Assembly: GCA_902494245.1 (NCBI GenBank)
Contig: CABUSR010000003.1
Span: 1-64,000, forward strand
DNA length: 64,000 nucleotides
Source of the DNA: an uncultured Collinsella sp.
GTDB lineage: Bacteria; Actinomycetota; Coriobacteriia; Coriobacteriales; Coriobacteriaceae
Reading direction: 5' to 3'
The notes under the pieces are model-generated. The model was not told where the DNA came from, did no database searches, and worked only from the letters and a program-made list of their open reading frames with translations. The translations under genes were made by a program, and so were the position numbers. Position 1 is the first letter of the stretch, and every line of letters starts with the position of its first letter. This document shows, piece by piece, positions 41,407 to 50,657 of this stretch.

Positions 41407-42212
41407 CGTCCATCACGCTCCCATGCAACGAACTGTTCAGGCCAGCCCTGAACTTGTGGCTGAATATGCTCGGCGCAGCCCTTAAATGCCGTTTGGGCCG
41501 TGGCGAGCGATGCCCCATGCTTTCCATGCGGAAAGACATGTAGGCTAAAGCCAATCCCGTGGTCGGCAAGAGCCTGCGCAAGAAGGAGGCTATTTTGAAC
41601 TGGTACCGATGCATCCTCGGCGGTATGCCACAAGAACGTACGGGGGAAGCCATCGCCCACCATATTCTCGATCGACAACTTTTGAGCCAAAGCGCCGTCG
41701 GCACCCGTTAGGTGTTCAAACGAACCACGATGAGCATAGGCCCCCGAGCTTACGACCGGATAGCCCAAGCAAAGTGTGTCAGGCCGAATCGACTCAGGCG
41801 ATGCCGCAATCGACTCTGCAAGCCAGGGTTGGTCCCAAAGCGCCCCGAGCAAGCCAACCAGATGCCCACCGGCCGAAAAACCCATGACCGTAATCCGATC
41901 AGGATCGACACAGTACTCTGCCGCATGGCCTCGGACGGTATCGACCGCCCGCGCGAGTTCTTGCAATGCAAGCGGATAGACAGCCGGAGCAACCGAATAG
42001 TTCAGTACAAACGCTTGGTAGCCCATCGCCAACAAACGGAGCGCTACCGGCTCGCCTTCGCGCGGCGAAACGTGATCGTAGCCGCCTCCTGGCACGACCA
42101 CAACTGCAGGCAGCGGTTTTAAAGCATAAGCATCTTCGGTCGGGGCAAAAACATAAGACGTAATCGTGGCAGACGAGCCATCGACCCCGACAGGAATCGT
42201 TTTATTGAGCAT
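41403..42212 (-). CDS. Alpha/beta-hydrolase esterase (BD-FAE/acetyl esterase-like)
   Basis: The 269-residue protein has 'VVVVPGGGYDHVSPREGEPVA' (oxyanion region), 'ITVMGFSAGGHLVGLLG' (GxSxG nucleophile), 'LWHTAEDASVPVQNS' (Asp) and 'FPHGKHG' (His). Such enzymes cleave acetyl or feruloyl esters from plant oligosaccharides. It is intracellular. The start at 42212 follows AAAGGGA about 5 nt upstream. It lies directly upstream of the CE8 fusion, which it overlaps through ATGA, and follows GH28. Confidence 0.87.
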   Translation of the reverse strand: MLNKTIPVGVDGSSATITSYVFAPTEDAYALKPLPAVVVVPGGGYDHVSPREGEPVALRLLAMGYQAFVLNYSVAPAVYPLALQELARAVDTVRGHAAEYCVDPDRITVMGFSAGGHLVGLLGALWDQPWLAESIAASPESIRPDTLCLGYPVVSSGAYAHRGSFEHLTGADGALAQKLSIENMVGDGFPRTFLWHTAEDASVPVQNSLLLAQALADHGIGFSLHVFPHGKHGASLATAQTAFKGCAEHIQPQVQGWPEQFVAWERDGR

Positions 42213-42264
42213 GTATTCCCTTTCACCATGATGCGTAGCGCAGCGCACACGGCCGTATCGCACA

Positions 42265-42301
42265 AGGGCTGCATTGCCGATTTATCCGACAATGCAGCCC
42301 T
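42265..42301 (-). other. Intercistronic hairpin after GH28
   Basis: AGGGCTGCATTG pairs with CAATGCAGCCCT. It lacks a long T-run, so partial termination or mRNA protection is more likely than a full stop. Confidence 0.45.
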
Positions 42302-42316
42302 GGTCATCACCCCGAG

Positions 42317-43912
42317 TTAGGAACGGATAACCCTGTCGACGTTCTGGAGCTGCAGTTCCTCGCCGTCCTGGCCCTCGATCACCACATTTTGCAGGTCGAG
42401 TACCTTGACGTTTTGCGCGATGATGCCCTGGCGCACCATGGGCTCAACGCCGCAGGCCATGGCCGGGACAAAGGGCTCGGCATCCGGCGCGAAGGTCACG
42501 TGGACATCCTGGAACGTCAGGCGCGTCACTTTGCTCTCGGGCAGGCCCGTGATGTAAGCAGCAGCCGCGTGGCAGTTAGTAGCCTCGATATCACAAAACG
42601 TCGTGGCACCAAAGCCGGGTGTGCGGTCATCGACGGGCAGCGCCTCGCGAGACTGCACGTAATCGGTCTTGCCGTCCTTGTCGCAGAAGTAGAACGAGTT
42701 GACCACGAAGGGCGTGAGCACCTCGTCCATGCGAATGTGCTCAAAGGTAATGCCCTCGTTGACGGCGTCCTTGCCGCGCCCGCGGCGGGTCTTGACGCGC
42801 AGGCCGCGGTCGGTGCGTTCAAAGAGGCACTTGCTCACGGTAAGGTCCTTGATGCCGCCGGCAGCCTCGGATCCCAGCACCACGGCACCATGGCCGTCGT
42901 GCATGTAGCAGTGAGAAATCAGCACGTCGTGCGTGGCGGGACGAAGCTCAGGCTCAATGCCCAGCTTGCCGCTCTTGATGGCGATGCAGTCGTCGCCCAC
43001 CGAGAACTGACAACCAAGGATGCGAACAAAACCGCAGCTCTCGGGATCGAAGCCATCGGTGTTGTGGGAGTTCTTGGGGCCCTCGATGGACAGGCAGAGC
43101 GCATCGATGTGCTCGCACAGGATGGGGTGGATGTTCCACGCCGGGCTGTTGCGGACGGTGAAGCCAGCCAAGCTCACGTTCTCACACTCGGATAGGAAGA
43201 TCATGCGCGGGCGGGCGACCTCACGGCCCTCCTCCGGGCGAAAGATGTTCTTAAAGTCCTTGTTCCACCAGTTGTCCTCGGCAAAATCAGTCTGACCGTC
43301 GATCGCGCCGCGACCATAGATGCACACGTCGTGCACGCTCAGACCCGTAAAGGTAGAGCAGTAGGTCGAGAAGCTCTCGCCCTCCCAGCGGCCCAGGGGC
43401 AGCATATCGGTGCCGGCATACCCGGCACCCTCGTTGCCCGTGACCGTGCCCGGAATGTAGGCAAGCGAGGCACGATCGTGGCGGGCCAGCAGCACCGCTC
43501 CCTCGGCAAGCTCGATGTTGATATTGCTCTTAAGGAAGAGAGACTTGATGCGATAACTACCGGCAGGGATCAGCACGCGGCCACCCTTGGGGCAGGCCAT
43601 GATGGCAGCCTGGATGTTGGTGGTGTCATCATGCTCGGCATCGCCCTTGGCGCCACAGTCGCGAACGTTGATGGTAAAGGGCTCAGCCGGCGTGGTGACA
43701 CCTACGCTCAGCTCACGCTCGCCACAGACAAAACGGACCAGGTTGCGCTTGCCGGGGGTCAGGCCGTCGACATAGGTCTCGACCGTATTCGTGGTACCGG
43801 CGGGCTCGTCGTTGACAAAGATCTCCCACGTATCGGCGCAGGTAAAGTAACCGCCGTCGTCAAGCTCGATAACCGCCGCGCGCGCGTTGCGCCAGATAAC
43901 GTTCGTCTCCAT
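42317..43912 (-). CDS. GH28 polygalacturonase/exo-galacturonidase, intracellular
   Basis: The 531-residue protein has a short N-terminal beta domain (about 1-85, often seen in exo-acting GH28) and a right-handed beta-helix. GH28 catalytic motifs are present: 'NTDGFDPES' (NTD), 'GDDCIAIKSG' (DD), 'DGHGAVVLGSE' (GHG) and 'RVKTRRGRG' (RIK). It hydrolyses alpha-1,4-galacturonide bonds. With no signal peptide it should act on imported oligogalacturonides, giving galacturonate for UxaC. Start at 43912 with GAGGGAG about 6 nt upstream. A terminator separates it from the transporter, so it may have its own promoter or depend on read-through. Confidence 0.9.
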   Translation of the reverse strand: METNVIWRNARAAVIELDDGGYFTCADTWEIFVNDEPAGTTNTVETYVDGLTPGKRNLVRFVCGERELSVGVTTPAEPFTINVRDCGAKGDAEHDDTTNIQAAIMACPKGGRVLIPAGSYRIKSLFLKSNINIELAEGAVLLARHDRASLAYIPGTVTGNEGAGYAGTDMLPLGRWEGESFSTYCSTFTGLSVHDVCIYGRGAIDGQTDFAEDNWWNKDFKNIFRPEEGREVARPRMIFLSECENVSLAGFTVRNSPAWNIHPILCEHIDALCLSIEGPKNSHNTDGFDPESCGFVRILGCQFSVGDDCIAIKSGKLGIEPELRPATHDVLISHCYMHDGHGAVVLGSEAAGGIKDLTVSKCLFERTDRGLRVKTRRGRGKDAVNEGITFEHIRMDEVLTPFVVNSFYFCDKDGKTDYVQSREALPVDDRTPGFGATTFCDIEATNCHAAAAYITGLPESKVTRLTFQDVHVTFAPDAEPFVPAMACGVEPMVRQGIIAQNVKVLDLQNVVIEGQDGEELQLQNVDRVIRS

Positions 43913-43960
43913 GGGTTTCTCCCTCAAAAAGATGCTCTAAAGGCAAATTGTACGCTGTTG

Positions 43961-44004
43961 AAAAAGGGCCGTGCCTGCCGGCGGAATTCCGGTGGCACGG
44001 CCCT
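43961..44004 (-). terminator. Rho-independent terminator after the GPH transporter
   Basis: AGGGCCGTGCC and GGCACGGCCCT form an 11-bp stem with an inner GCCGGCGGAATTCCGGT-type fold, followed on the minus strand by TTTTTC. Confidence 0.85.
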
Positions 44005-44027
44005 GTGATTTGGACGATATGTCGGCC

Positions 44028-45587
44028 TTACTCGGCGGGAGTTACGCTACCGTCCTGGAAGCCAACGTTGTTGTGGGCAAAGCAGTCCTCGTACTTAAAG
44101 CCGGAGAGCTCCTCGCAAAGCGCCTTGACCTCGGGCTTGACGTCGGCCATCTTGCCACCCTCCTTGACTCGGTGAATCTCGTCGCAAAGGACGTCGCACT
44201 GCTCCTTGTCGATCTTGATGCCGCGGGCAAGGACGGCCGCAAGCAGGAAGAAGCCGGCGCAGCCGATGATCATGTAGCCGCAGATATACAGAGGCACGGT
44301 AGCGGGCTGGGTCACGGCGTCGCTATTGCCGGCGGTCTGAATGAAGCCGGAGGCAGCAAGGACGATAGCCCACACGTTGACGGCGATAGCCTGGGCGATC
44401 TGCTGGCAGAGCTGCTGCGCGGAGCTGTAGATGCCCTCGCGACGACGCAGGGTGATGAGCTCATCGACATCGGGGATGTAGTTGAGCAGAACATCGGGCA
44501 GGTACTGGAAGCCGACGTAGAAGAACTTCCAGATGGCGAAGATGATGGGGTAGGCGATCATGGCGATGGCGACCGTGGAGGTGCCGTTAATCTGACCAAA
44601 GGCGAAGTAGTTGTAGGCAATGATGCACGCAGCGCAACCGACATTTGCGAGGTACCAAGACTTGTGGAAGCCCTTCTTGGCCATGAGGGCGACCCAGATG
44701 GCGGTGCAGACGATAGCGACGACCTTGCCAGGCATCTCCATCACGGACTCGTAGGACTTAGGAATCTGCAGGCAGTAGACGATGAAGAAGGACAGGCAGG
44801 CAGACCAGCAGGCAGCAGCGAGCTTCGTGGAGACCTGTGCGTACAGGACCTTGCGGAAGGACTTGTTGCGGAAGGTGGAGATAACGTCGATGAAGAACTT
44901 CTTGATACCCTCGCCGACGCTCTCGATCTTCTCCTGAGCGACCTCCTCGGGGGTGTGCTCCCACGTGGACAGGTACACACAAAGCAGCGAGATTGCCATG
45001 ACCGAAGCGTTGACCGTAGCGATGATGAAGTAGCTGAACGGGTTGGTCTCGCCGAAGGTGCCAAAGCCGAAGCCCACAAGTGCAGCCATCAGGAAGCCGG
45101 CGGCGTTACCAAAGAGATGCTTGTAGCCGGTGAGGTACGTACGCTCCTTAAAGTCGTCGGTCATCTCGATGGTAAGCGGCGACAGGTTGGCGGTGCAGAA
45201 CGTGTACGCGACGTTGTAGATCAGGTACAGCACAAAGTAGTACGGGAAGCCAAACGGCGTAGCCACGAAGATGAGCGGCTCGGCGATCATCATCGGGATG
45301 GCCAGCAAGATCCAGAAACGACGACGACCAAAGATGCGGCCAATCTTGGTGGCATAGAAGTTATCGGCCACAAAGCCCATCAGCGGGCAAAGAATGGCGT
45401 TGACATAGATGGCAAACGAGCTGATCAGTGCAGCCTCGCCTGCGGACAGGCCACACTCCGTGGACAGGAACAGCACCATGTAGCTGTGCGTAAAGGTCAG
45501 GGCACCGGAATTGAGCATACCGCCCATACCAAAGCCCAAGCGCGTCCAGAATGTGATCTTACGCTTTTTTCCGATCTTATTAGTCAT
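44028..45587 (-). CDS. GPH-family (glycoside-pentoside-hexuronide) cation symporter
   Basis: The 519-residue protein has about 12 membrane segments with GPH features: 'KITFWTRLGFGMGGMLNSGALTF', 'PLMGFVADNF...GRRRFWILLAIP' and 'LTTEMTDDFKERTYL'-like loops. Such symporters import hexuronides or small oligogalacturonides with Na+ or H+. The C-terminal hydrophilic extension of about 60 residues is longer than usual. It is the only sugar uptake gene in the pectin island, which implies use of short oligomers made by other bacteria. The start at 45587 follows GAGGGAG about 6 nt upstream. Three GTGAACGTT operators and a TGAACGG element lie upstream. Confidence 0.88.
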   Translation of the reverse strand: MTNKIGKKRKITFWTRLGFGMGGMLNSGALTFTHSYMVLFLSTECGLSAGEAALISSFAIYVNAILCPLMGFVADNFYATKIGRIFGRRRFWILLAIPMMIAEPLIFVATPFGFPYYFVLYLIYNVAYTFCTANLSPLTIEMTDDFKERTYLTGYKHLFGNAAGFLMAALVGFGFGTFGETNPFSYFIIATVNASVMAISLLCVYLSTWEHTPEEVAQEKIESVGEGIKKFFIDVISTFRNKSFRKVLYAQVSTKLAAACWSACLSFFIVYCLQIPKSYESVMEMPGKVVAIVCTAIWVALMAKKGFHKSWYLANVGCAACIIAYNYFAFGQINGTSTVAIAMIAYPIIFAIWKFFYVGFQYLPDVLLNYIPDVDELITLRRREGIYSSAQQLCQQIAQAIAVNVWAIVLAASGFIQTAGNSDAVTQPATVPLYICGYMIIGCAGFFLLAAVLARGIKIDKEQCDVLCDEIHRVKEGGKMADVKPEVKALCEELSGFKYEDCFAHNNVGFQDGSVTPAE

Positions 45588-45666
45588 CGAGCTCCCTCTC
45601 TTTTCTCGATTGTCTTGCAGCAAGACATTGGAGTCCACACTGACATCTGTCTGCCCAGCGTTCAGG

Positions 45667-45839
45667 GTGAACGTTTAGTTAGATTATGCGCGATTGCTTA
45701 CGACAGGTGAACGTTCACTTGAATAATATCCTTGAACGGTCGATTTTTACCGCTGAACGGACACAATTGAGATCCTCACACCTATTTTCTGCTGGTAAAG
45801 GTGCCATGCTGGACAGCCATGAGATAGGTGAACGTTTAT
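45667..45839. promoter_or_regulatory. Operator cluster upstream of the GPH transporter
   Basis: GTGAACGTTTAG (45667-45678), GTGAACGTTCAC (45707-45718) and GTGAACGTTTAT (45828-45839) lie 80-250 bases before the transporter start. The middle one is perfectly palindromic; the outer two have one intact half. Their spacing (40 bp for the first pair) could allow looping by a LacI-type tetramer or dimer pair. Confidence 0.65.
45733..45760 (+). repeat. TGAACGG paired element, copy 3
   Basis: TGAACGG at 45733 and 45754 are exactly 21 bp apart around TCGATTTTTACCGC. The pair begins 26 bases beyond the start of the perfect operator at 45707, the same layout as near uxaC. Confidence 0.65.
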
Positions 45840-45879
45840 CAGATTTTCCAACATATTCACTTAACCACGAAACGAAAAA

Positions 45880-45907
45880 GCCCCGCCGGGAACACTCCCG
45901 ATGGGGC
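45880..45907 (-). terminator. Rho-independent terminator after uxaA
   Basis: GCCCCGCCGGGA and TCCCGATGGGGC form the stem and are followed on the minus strand by TTTTTC. It ends the uxaC-uxaB-uxaA operon. Confidence 0.85.
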
Positions 45908-45942
45908 CGGTGACATCTCGCTATGCTTGGGCGCACTTGCCG

Positions 45943-47427
45943 CTACAAGCAGACGCCGTCCTTCCAGATACTGATCTCGTGACAGCCACGGCGCTCAGCA
46001 CTCGTGAGCTTACCGCTCGCCGTCTCCAGCACCAGCTGGTACAGATCGTGGGCAGCCTCGTCGAGCGTGCGCTCACCCGTAGCAATCACGCCAGCGTTAA
46101 AGTCCATCCAGTTGGCCTTGTGGTCGCACAAACGCTGATTGGTGAACACCTTGAGGGTAGGCGCCGGCGCGCCAAACGGTGTGCCGCGGCCGGTCGAGAA
46201 CAGAATCACGTGGCAGCCGGCAGCCGTCAACGCCGTGGTGGATACCATGTCGTTGCCCGGACCGCACAGCATGTTCAGGCCGTGTTTATTTGCCTGGCCG
46301 GCATACGGCAGCACGTCGACGATGGGGGCAGATCCGCCCTTTTGCACGCAGCCGCAGCTCTTGTCCTCGAGCGTGGTAATACCGCCGTCCTTGTTGCCGG
46401 GACTCGGGTTCTCATAAACGACCTCGCCATGGCTAATAAAGTAGTCCTTAAATCCATTGAGCATGTCGGAGGCAGCGTTAAAGACCTGCTCGTTCTCGCA
46501 ACGGTCGAGCAGGATGCTCTCCGCGCCAAACATCTCGGGCACCTCGGTAAGCACCGACGTGCCGCCACGGGCGACGACCATATCGCTCACGCGACCGATC
46601 GTGGGGTTGGCGGTAATGCCCGAAAGACCGTCGGAGCCGCCACACTTAAGACCAATGACCAGCTCGGAGGCCGGAATGGGCTCGCGCTTGGACTGCTTTG
46701 CCAGGTCTGCCAGCTCGGCCAGAATCTTGTGACCCTCGATTTGCTCGTCGGCTACATCCTGGCAGGTGAGAAAGCGAACGCGCTCGTGATCGAAGTCACC
46801 GAGCTCGTCGAGCACCTGCTGGTGTGTGCAGTTCTCGCAACCGAGCGACAGGAACAGCACGCCGGCCGCATTAGGGTGACGCGAGAGCGCCACCAGCAGA
46901 CGACGCGTCTGGACATGGTCGGCGCCGGTCTGCGAGCAACCGAACGGATGCGGGAAGTAGTAGACGCCCTCCAGCGAGCCATCGACCAGATCCTGGGCCT
47001 GCTCGCACATGGCACGGGCGACTTCGTTGACACAGCCGACCGTGGGGATGATCCACAGCTCGTTGCGCGTCGCGGCACGACCGTCGGCGCGGCGGAACCC
47101 CATAAAGGTCTCGGGCTCAACCGACTCAACGACCGGATGCGTGGGGTTGTAGGTGTACTCGACCTCGCCCGAAAGGTTGGTCTTCACATTGTGCGTGTGG
47201 AGCCACTGACCGGGCTGGACATCGCCCGTCACGTGTCCGATAGGAAGGCCGTACTTAATGACGTCCTCGCCGGCGGCAATCGAGCGCACAGCCATCTTGT
47301 GGCCTTGCGGAATATCCTCCGCGGCCACGACCTCGCCCACCCCGGGAACCGCGACGGCGGTGCCCTTGGCAAGCGGCGACAGCGCGACGATCACGTTGTC
47401 GGCCGGATTGATCTGGATAGTGTTCAT
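45943..47427 (-). CDS. uxaA: Altronate dehydratase
   Basis: UxaA dehydrates D-altronate to KDG using a metal or iron centre. The 494 residues match the family length. An N-terminal SAF domain (about 10-80) precedes the large dehydratase domain with 'GFRRADGRAATRNELWIIPTVGCVN', 'HPFGCSQTG', 'LGCENC' and 'GLKCGGSDGLSGITANP', where conserved Cys bind the metal. It is third in the uxaC-uxaB-uxaA operon and delivers KDG to the KdgK/Eda pair at 21.9 kb. Confidence 0.93.
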   Translation of the reverse strand: MNTIQINPADNVIVALSPLAKGTAVAVPGVGEVVAAEDIPQGHKMAVRSIAAGEDVIKYGLPIGHVTGDVQPGQWLHTHNVKTNLSGEVEYTYNPTHPVVESVEPETFMGFRRADGRAATRNELWIIPTVGCVNEVARAMCEQAQDLVDGSLEGVYYFPHPFGCSQTGADHVQTRRLLVALSRHPNAAGVLFLSLGCENCTHQQVLDELGDFDHERVRFLTCQDVADEQIEGHKILAELADLAKQSKREPIPASELVIGLKCGGSDGLSGITANPTIGRVSDMVVARGGTSVLTEVPEMFGAESILLDRCENEQVFNAASDMLNGFKDYFISHGEVVYENPSPGNKDGGITTLEDKSCGCVQKGGSAPIVDVLPYAGQANKHGLNMLCGPGNDMVSTTALTAAGCHVILFSTGRGTPFGAPAPTLKVFTNQRLCDHKANWMDFNAGVIATGERTLDEAAHDLYQLVLETASGKLTSAERRGCHEISIWKDGVCL

Positions 47428-47508
47428 TGCAAATGGTCCTAACCCTACAGGTTGAGCAGAAGTCGAGACGCGGGCACGCCGTCCCGCGCCCGCGTCTGCG
47501 CCGGAAAT

Positions 47509-49023
47509 TTACGCCTGAGCGTTGGCGAAGGCCTGCTTGGCACCCTCGGTGCGCACGACGGCGAGCGCACTGACGACAAACTCCTCAAGACCGGCGATCT
47601 GCGTAAGGTCCTCGCCCCACATCTGCTCGTTGGTGAGCACGTCGTGCACCAGCTGGGCATCGTCGGCACCGGCGTGGGCGGCGTAGAAATCGAGTACGAA
47701 GGCGTCGTCCTGAGCGGTGTACTCGGTGCCGTCGGAGCGACGCAGGTGCAGGCCGTCGCCCTCGCGGGACACGAGCTCCTGCGTGTAGAAGGAGATGAGC
47801 GTAGCGAGGCTCGTCGCCAGGCACTTGGGCAGGTTGCCGGTCTCGGCAACGTAGTCCTTGAGCGTGGGCAGGTCGCGAGCGCGCCACTTAGCCGTGGAGT
47901 TGAGGCAGATGGAGAGCAGCGCATGATCAATAAACGGGTTGTCGAAGCGGTTTTCGACGGCGGCGGCAAAGGCCTTGCAGTCCTCGACATCCAAGTCGGC
48001 GGCAAGCGTCGGAATGACCTCGTCGTAGAGCATGGTGTTCATGAAGCCGCGAATGGTCTCGTCATGCATGCAGTCGCGCACGATATCAAAGCCGGCAACC
48101 CAGGAACCCGGAACGAAGGCGGTGTGGGCACCGTTGAGGATGCGGACCTTGCGCTTTTTGTACGGGGTGACGTCGGGAGTCACAAAGACACCCGGAAGAC
48201 CAGCCTTCACAAAGGGAAGCTTCTCGGCAAGCGACTCGTCGCCCTGGATGCCCCACATCTGGAAGGGCTCGCGCACGGCCAGGAAGGGGTCCTCGTAGCC
48301 CAGACGCTCGGCAACCGCCGCGGCCTCCTTGGGATCGCGAATGCGACCCGGAACGATGGTGTCGACAAGCGTGGTGCAGACGGTGCAGTCGTTAGCCATC
48401 CACTGCGCAAACTCGTCCTCCCAGCCCCAGTCGCTCACATACTGGTTCATGATGCGCAGCAACTCCTCGCCGTTGTGATCGATGAGCTCGCAGGCGAGGA
48501 CGATGACGCCCGGCTTACCGGCAGCCCAGCGGGTGTGGAGCACCTGGGCAAGCTTGGCGGGGAAGCTCGCAGGTGGCATGTCGTCGGCCTTGCAGGACGG
48601 GTCATAGGCGATACCGGCCTCGGTGGTGTTGGAGACGATGATCTCCAGGTCGTCGGAGACAGCGACCTCCATCATGGCGCGGTAGTCGTCCTCGCGGTAC
48701 GGGTTGATGCAGCGGCTGCAAGCGCTAATCACGCGGGACTCGTCGACCGTGTTGCCGTCCTCCTTGCCGCGCACCAGCACGGTATACAGGTCGTCCTGGG
48801 CATTGATACCGTCGGCAAAGCCAAAGGCGCCGCTGATGGGCTGGACCATGACGATCTTGCCATTCCAGCCGGTCGCCTCGTTACCCATGTCAAAGAAGCG
48901 GTCAACGAAAGCGCGTAGGAAGTTGCCCTCGCCAAACTGCAGGACCTTCTCCGGCGCGTCCTTGGGAAGAAGATAGCCCTCGTAGCCGATCTTCTCGAGC
49001 GTATCGTAGCTGATGTTCTCCAT
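47509..49023 (-). CDS. uxaB: Tagaturonate reductase (altronate oxidoreductase)
   Basis: UxaB reduces tagaturonate to altronate with NADH. The 504-residue polyol/mannitol-dehydrogenase-family protein has an N-terminal Rossmann region ('EKVLQFGEGNFLRAFVDRF'), 'IIVSNTTEAGI', 'VLACELIDHNGEELL' and the catalytic Lys region 'KKRKVRILNGAHTAFVP'. A GC hairpin (GACGCGGGC/GCCCGCGTC) separates it from uxaA. It follows uxaC directly in the operon. The ATG lies 5-8 bases after AGGAGA. Confidence 0.92.
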   Translation of the reverse strand: MENISYDTLEKIGYEGYLLPKDAPEKVLQFGEGNFLRAFVDRFFDMGNEATGWNGKIVMVQPISGAFGFADGINAQDDLYTVLVRGKEDGNTVDESRVISACSRCINPYREDDYRAMMEVAVSDDLEIIVSNTTEAGIAYDPSCKADDMPPASFPAKLAQVLHTRWAAGKPGVIVLACELIDHNGEELLRIMNQYVSDWGWEDEFAQWMANDCTVCTTLVDTIVPGRIRDPKEAAAVAERLGYEDPFLAVREPFQMWGIQGDESLAEKLPFVKAGLPGVFVTPDVTPYKKRKVRILNGAHTAFVPGSWVAGFDIVRDCMHDETIRGFMNTMLYDEVIPTLAADLDVEDCKAFAAAVENRFDNPFIDHALLSICLNSTAKWRARDLPTLKDYVAETGNLPKCLATSLATLISFYTQELVSREGDGLHLRRSDGTEYTAQDDAFVLDFYAAHAGADDAQLVHDVLTNEQMWGEDLTQIAGLEEFVVSALAVVRTEGAKQAFANAQA

Positions 49024-49110
49024 CTATGTGTCTCCTTAGATAGCCGTTAGCGTGTGAGCAAAACGGGGGCGCCGCGTGTGGCGACGGCGCTCCCGGAACC
49101 AGGTTTGGAT

Positions 49111-50538
49111 TTAGGCCTCGACGGTGTCCAGGTCAAAGCCAAAGTAGCGAACGGAGTTGTTGTAGCTGATGTCGCGCACGATGGTGCCCAGCAGCTCCAT
49201 GTCGGCCGGGTACTTGCCCTGCTCGACCCACTCGCCGATCACGCTGCACAGCACGCGACGGAAGTACTCGTGGCGCGGATAGGACAGGAAGGAACGGGAG
49301 TCGGTGAGCATGCCGACGAAGTTGCCCAGAACGCCCTCGTTGGCAAGGGCGGTGAGCTGCTCGCGCATGCCGACTTCGTTGTCGTTGAACCACCAGGCGG
49401 AACCGTTCTGGATCTTGCCGGCGGTCGGGGCCTCCTGGAAACAGCCCATGACGGTATCGATCATGGTGTTGTCGATGGGGTTCAGGCTGTACAGGATGGT
49501 CTTGGGCAGACCGCAGGTCTCCTGAATGGAGTTGAGGAAATCAGCGAGCTGGTCGGACGGCGTGTAATTGGAGATGCAGTCGTAGCCGGTATCGGGACCG
49601 AGCTTGGCAAACATGGCACGGTTGTTGTCGCGCTTGCAACCAAAGTGCAGCTGCATGGCCCAGCCAAGGCGCACATACTCGCCGGCGACAAACTGCATGA
49701 AGGCCGTCTTGTACTTGAGGACCTCGTCCTCGGTAAGCGGCTCGGCGGCAAGGCCCTTGGCAAAGATAGCCTCAATTTCCTCGGCGGTAGCCGGGGCGTA
49801 CATAACGTAGTCGAGCGCGTGGTCGGAAGCGCGGCAGCCCAGCTCGTGGGCGACATCGTAGCGCTTGGAGATGGCGGCCTTCATGCCCTCGAAGTCGCTG
49901 ACCTCAACGCCGGCAACCTCGGAAAGGTGCTTGCAGTAGTCGGCGAACTCCTGGCCACGCTCGATGCGCAGGGCGGCATCGGGGCGCATGGCGGGAACGA
50001 CCTGGACGTCAAAGCTGTCGTCGGCGGCAATCTTCTTGTGCCACTCAAAGCTGTCGGCGGGGTCGTCGGTAGTGCAGATCATGCGGACGTTGGACTGCTT
50101 AATCAGGTTACGGCAGGTAAAGCTAGCCTCAGCGAGCTTGGCGTTGGCAAGGTCCCAGACCTCCTGGGCAGTCTTGCCGTTGAGGACGCCCTCGTAGCCA
50201 AAGTAGCGCTTAAGCTCCAGGTGGCTCCACTCAAAGACGGGGTTGCCAACGCAGCGACCCAGGGTCTCGGCCCACTTTTGGAACTTCTCGCGAGCAGGGG
50301 CGTCGCCAGTGATAAAACGCTCGTCGACGCCGTTGGCACGCATCAGGCGCCACTTGTAGTGGTCGCCGCCCAGCCAAACCTCGGTGATGTTCTCGAAACG
50401 CTTGTCCTCCCAAATCTCCTTAGGAGAAATGTGGCAGTGATAGTCGACGATGGGCATGCCCTCGGCAAAGTTGTGGAACAGCTCCTCGCCGGTCTTAGTG
50501 CTCAGCAGGAAATCCTGATCGTCCATAAAGTTTTTCAT
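49111..50538 (-). CDS. uxaC: Glucuronate/galacturonate isomerase
   Basis: UxaC isomerises galacturonate to tagaturonate (or glucuronate to fructuronate). From the ATG at 50538 the protein has 475 residues, the family norm. It carries 'MPIVDYHCHISPKEIWEDKRFENITEVWLGGDHYKWRLMRANG' near the N-terminus with metal-binding His, 'DDPADSFEWHK' and a late 'WWFNDNEVGMREQLTALANEG'. AAAGGGG lies 8 nt upstream; a 48-codon longer frame runs into the operators and is rejected. It is the first gene of the operon, under two GTGAACGTTCAC operators. Confidence 0.95.
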   Translation of the reverse strand: MKNFMDDQDFLLSTKTGEELFHNFAEGMPIVDYHCHISPKEIWEDKRFENITEVWLGGDHYKWRLMRANGVDERFITGDAPAREKFQKWAETLGRCVGNPVFEWSHLELKRYFGYEGVLNGKTAQEVWDLANAKLAEASFTCRNLIKQSNVRMICTTDDPADSFEWHKKIAADDSFDVQVVPAMRPDAALRIERGQEFADYCKHLSEVAGVEVSDFEGMKAAISKRYDVAHELGCRASDHALDYVMYAPATAEEIEAIFAKGLAAEPLTEDEVLKYKTAFMQFVAGEYVRLGWAMQLHFGCKRDNNRAMFAKLGPDTGYDCISNYTPSDQLADFLNSIQETCGLPKTILYSLNPIDNTMIDTVMGCFQEAPTAGKIQNGSAWWFNDNEVGMREQLTALANEGVLGNFVGMLTDSRSFLSYPRHEYFRRVLCSVIGEWVEQGKYPADMELLGTIVRDISYNNSVRYFGFDLDTVEA

Positions 50539-50592
50539 CAAACAGCCCCTTTGCTGGCAACGCGGGCGCACGGCGCGCTCGTTATCCTTTAG

Positions 50593-50642
50593 GTGAACGT
50601 TCACTATACTAATCCATTGCACCTCAAAAGGTGAACGTTCAC
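50593..50642. promoter_or_regulatory. Two GTGAACGTTCAC operators before uxaC
   Basis: Perfect 12-bp palindromes lie at 50593-50604 and 50631-50642, centred 38 bp apart, 55-105 bases before uxaC. The second extends to AGGTGAACGTTCACCT. They flank the likely promoter (TATAGT box on the minus strand near 50606), so a LacI-type repressor, probably the product of the adjacent gene at 50999, should block it. Confidence 0.75.
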
Positions 50643-50657
50643 CTAACCACCACGGGG

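Noticed and set aside
43971..45710. 579-codon plus-strand ORF opposite the GPH transporter
   Set aside because: Antisense shadow without motifs, while the minus frame is a standard membrane transporter.
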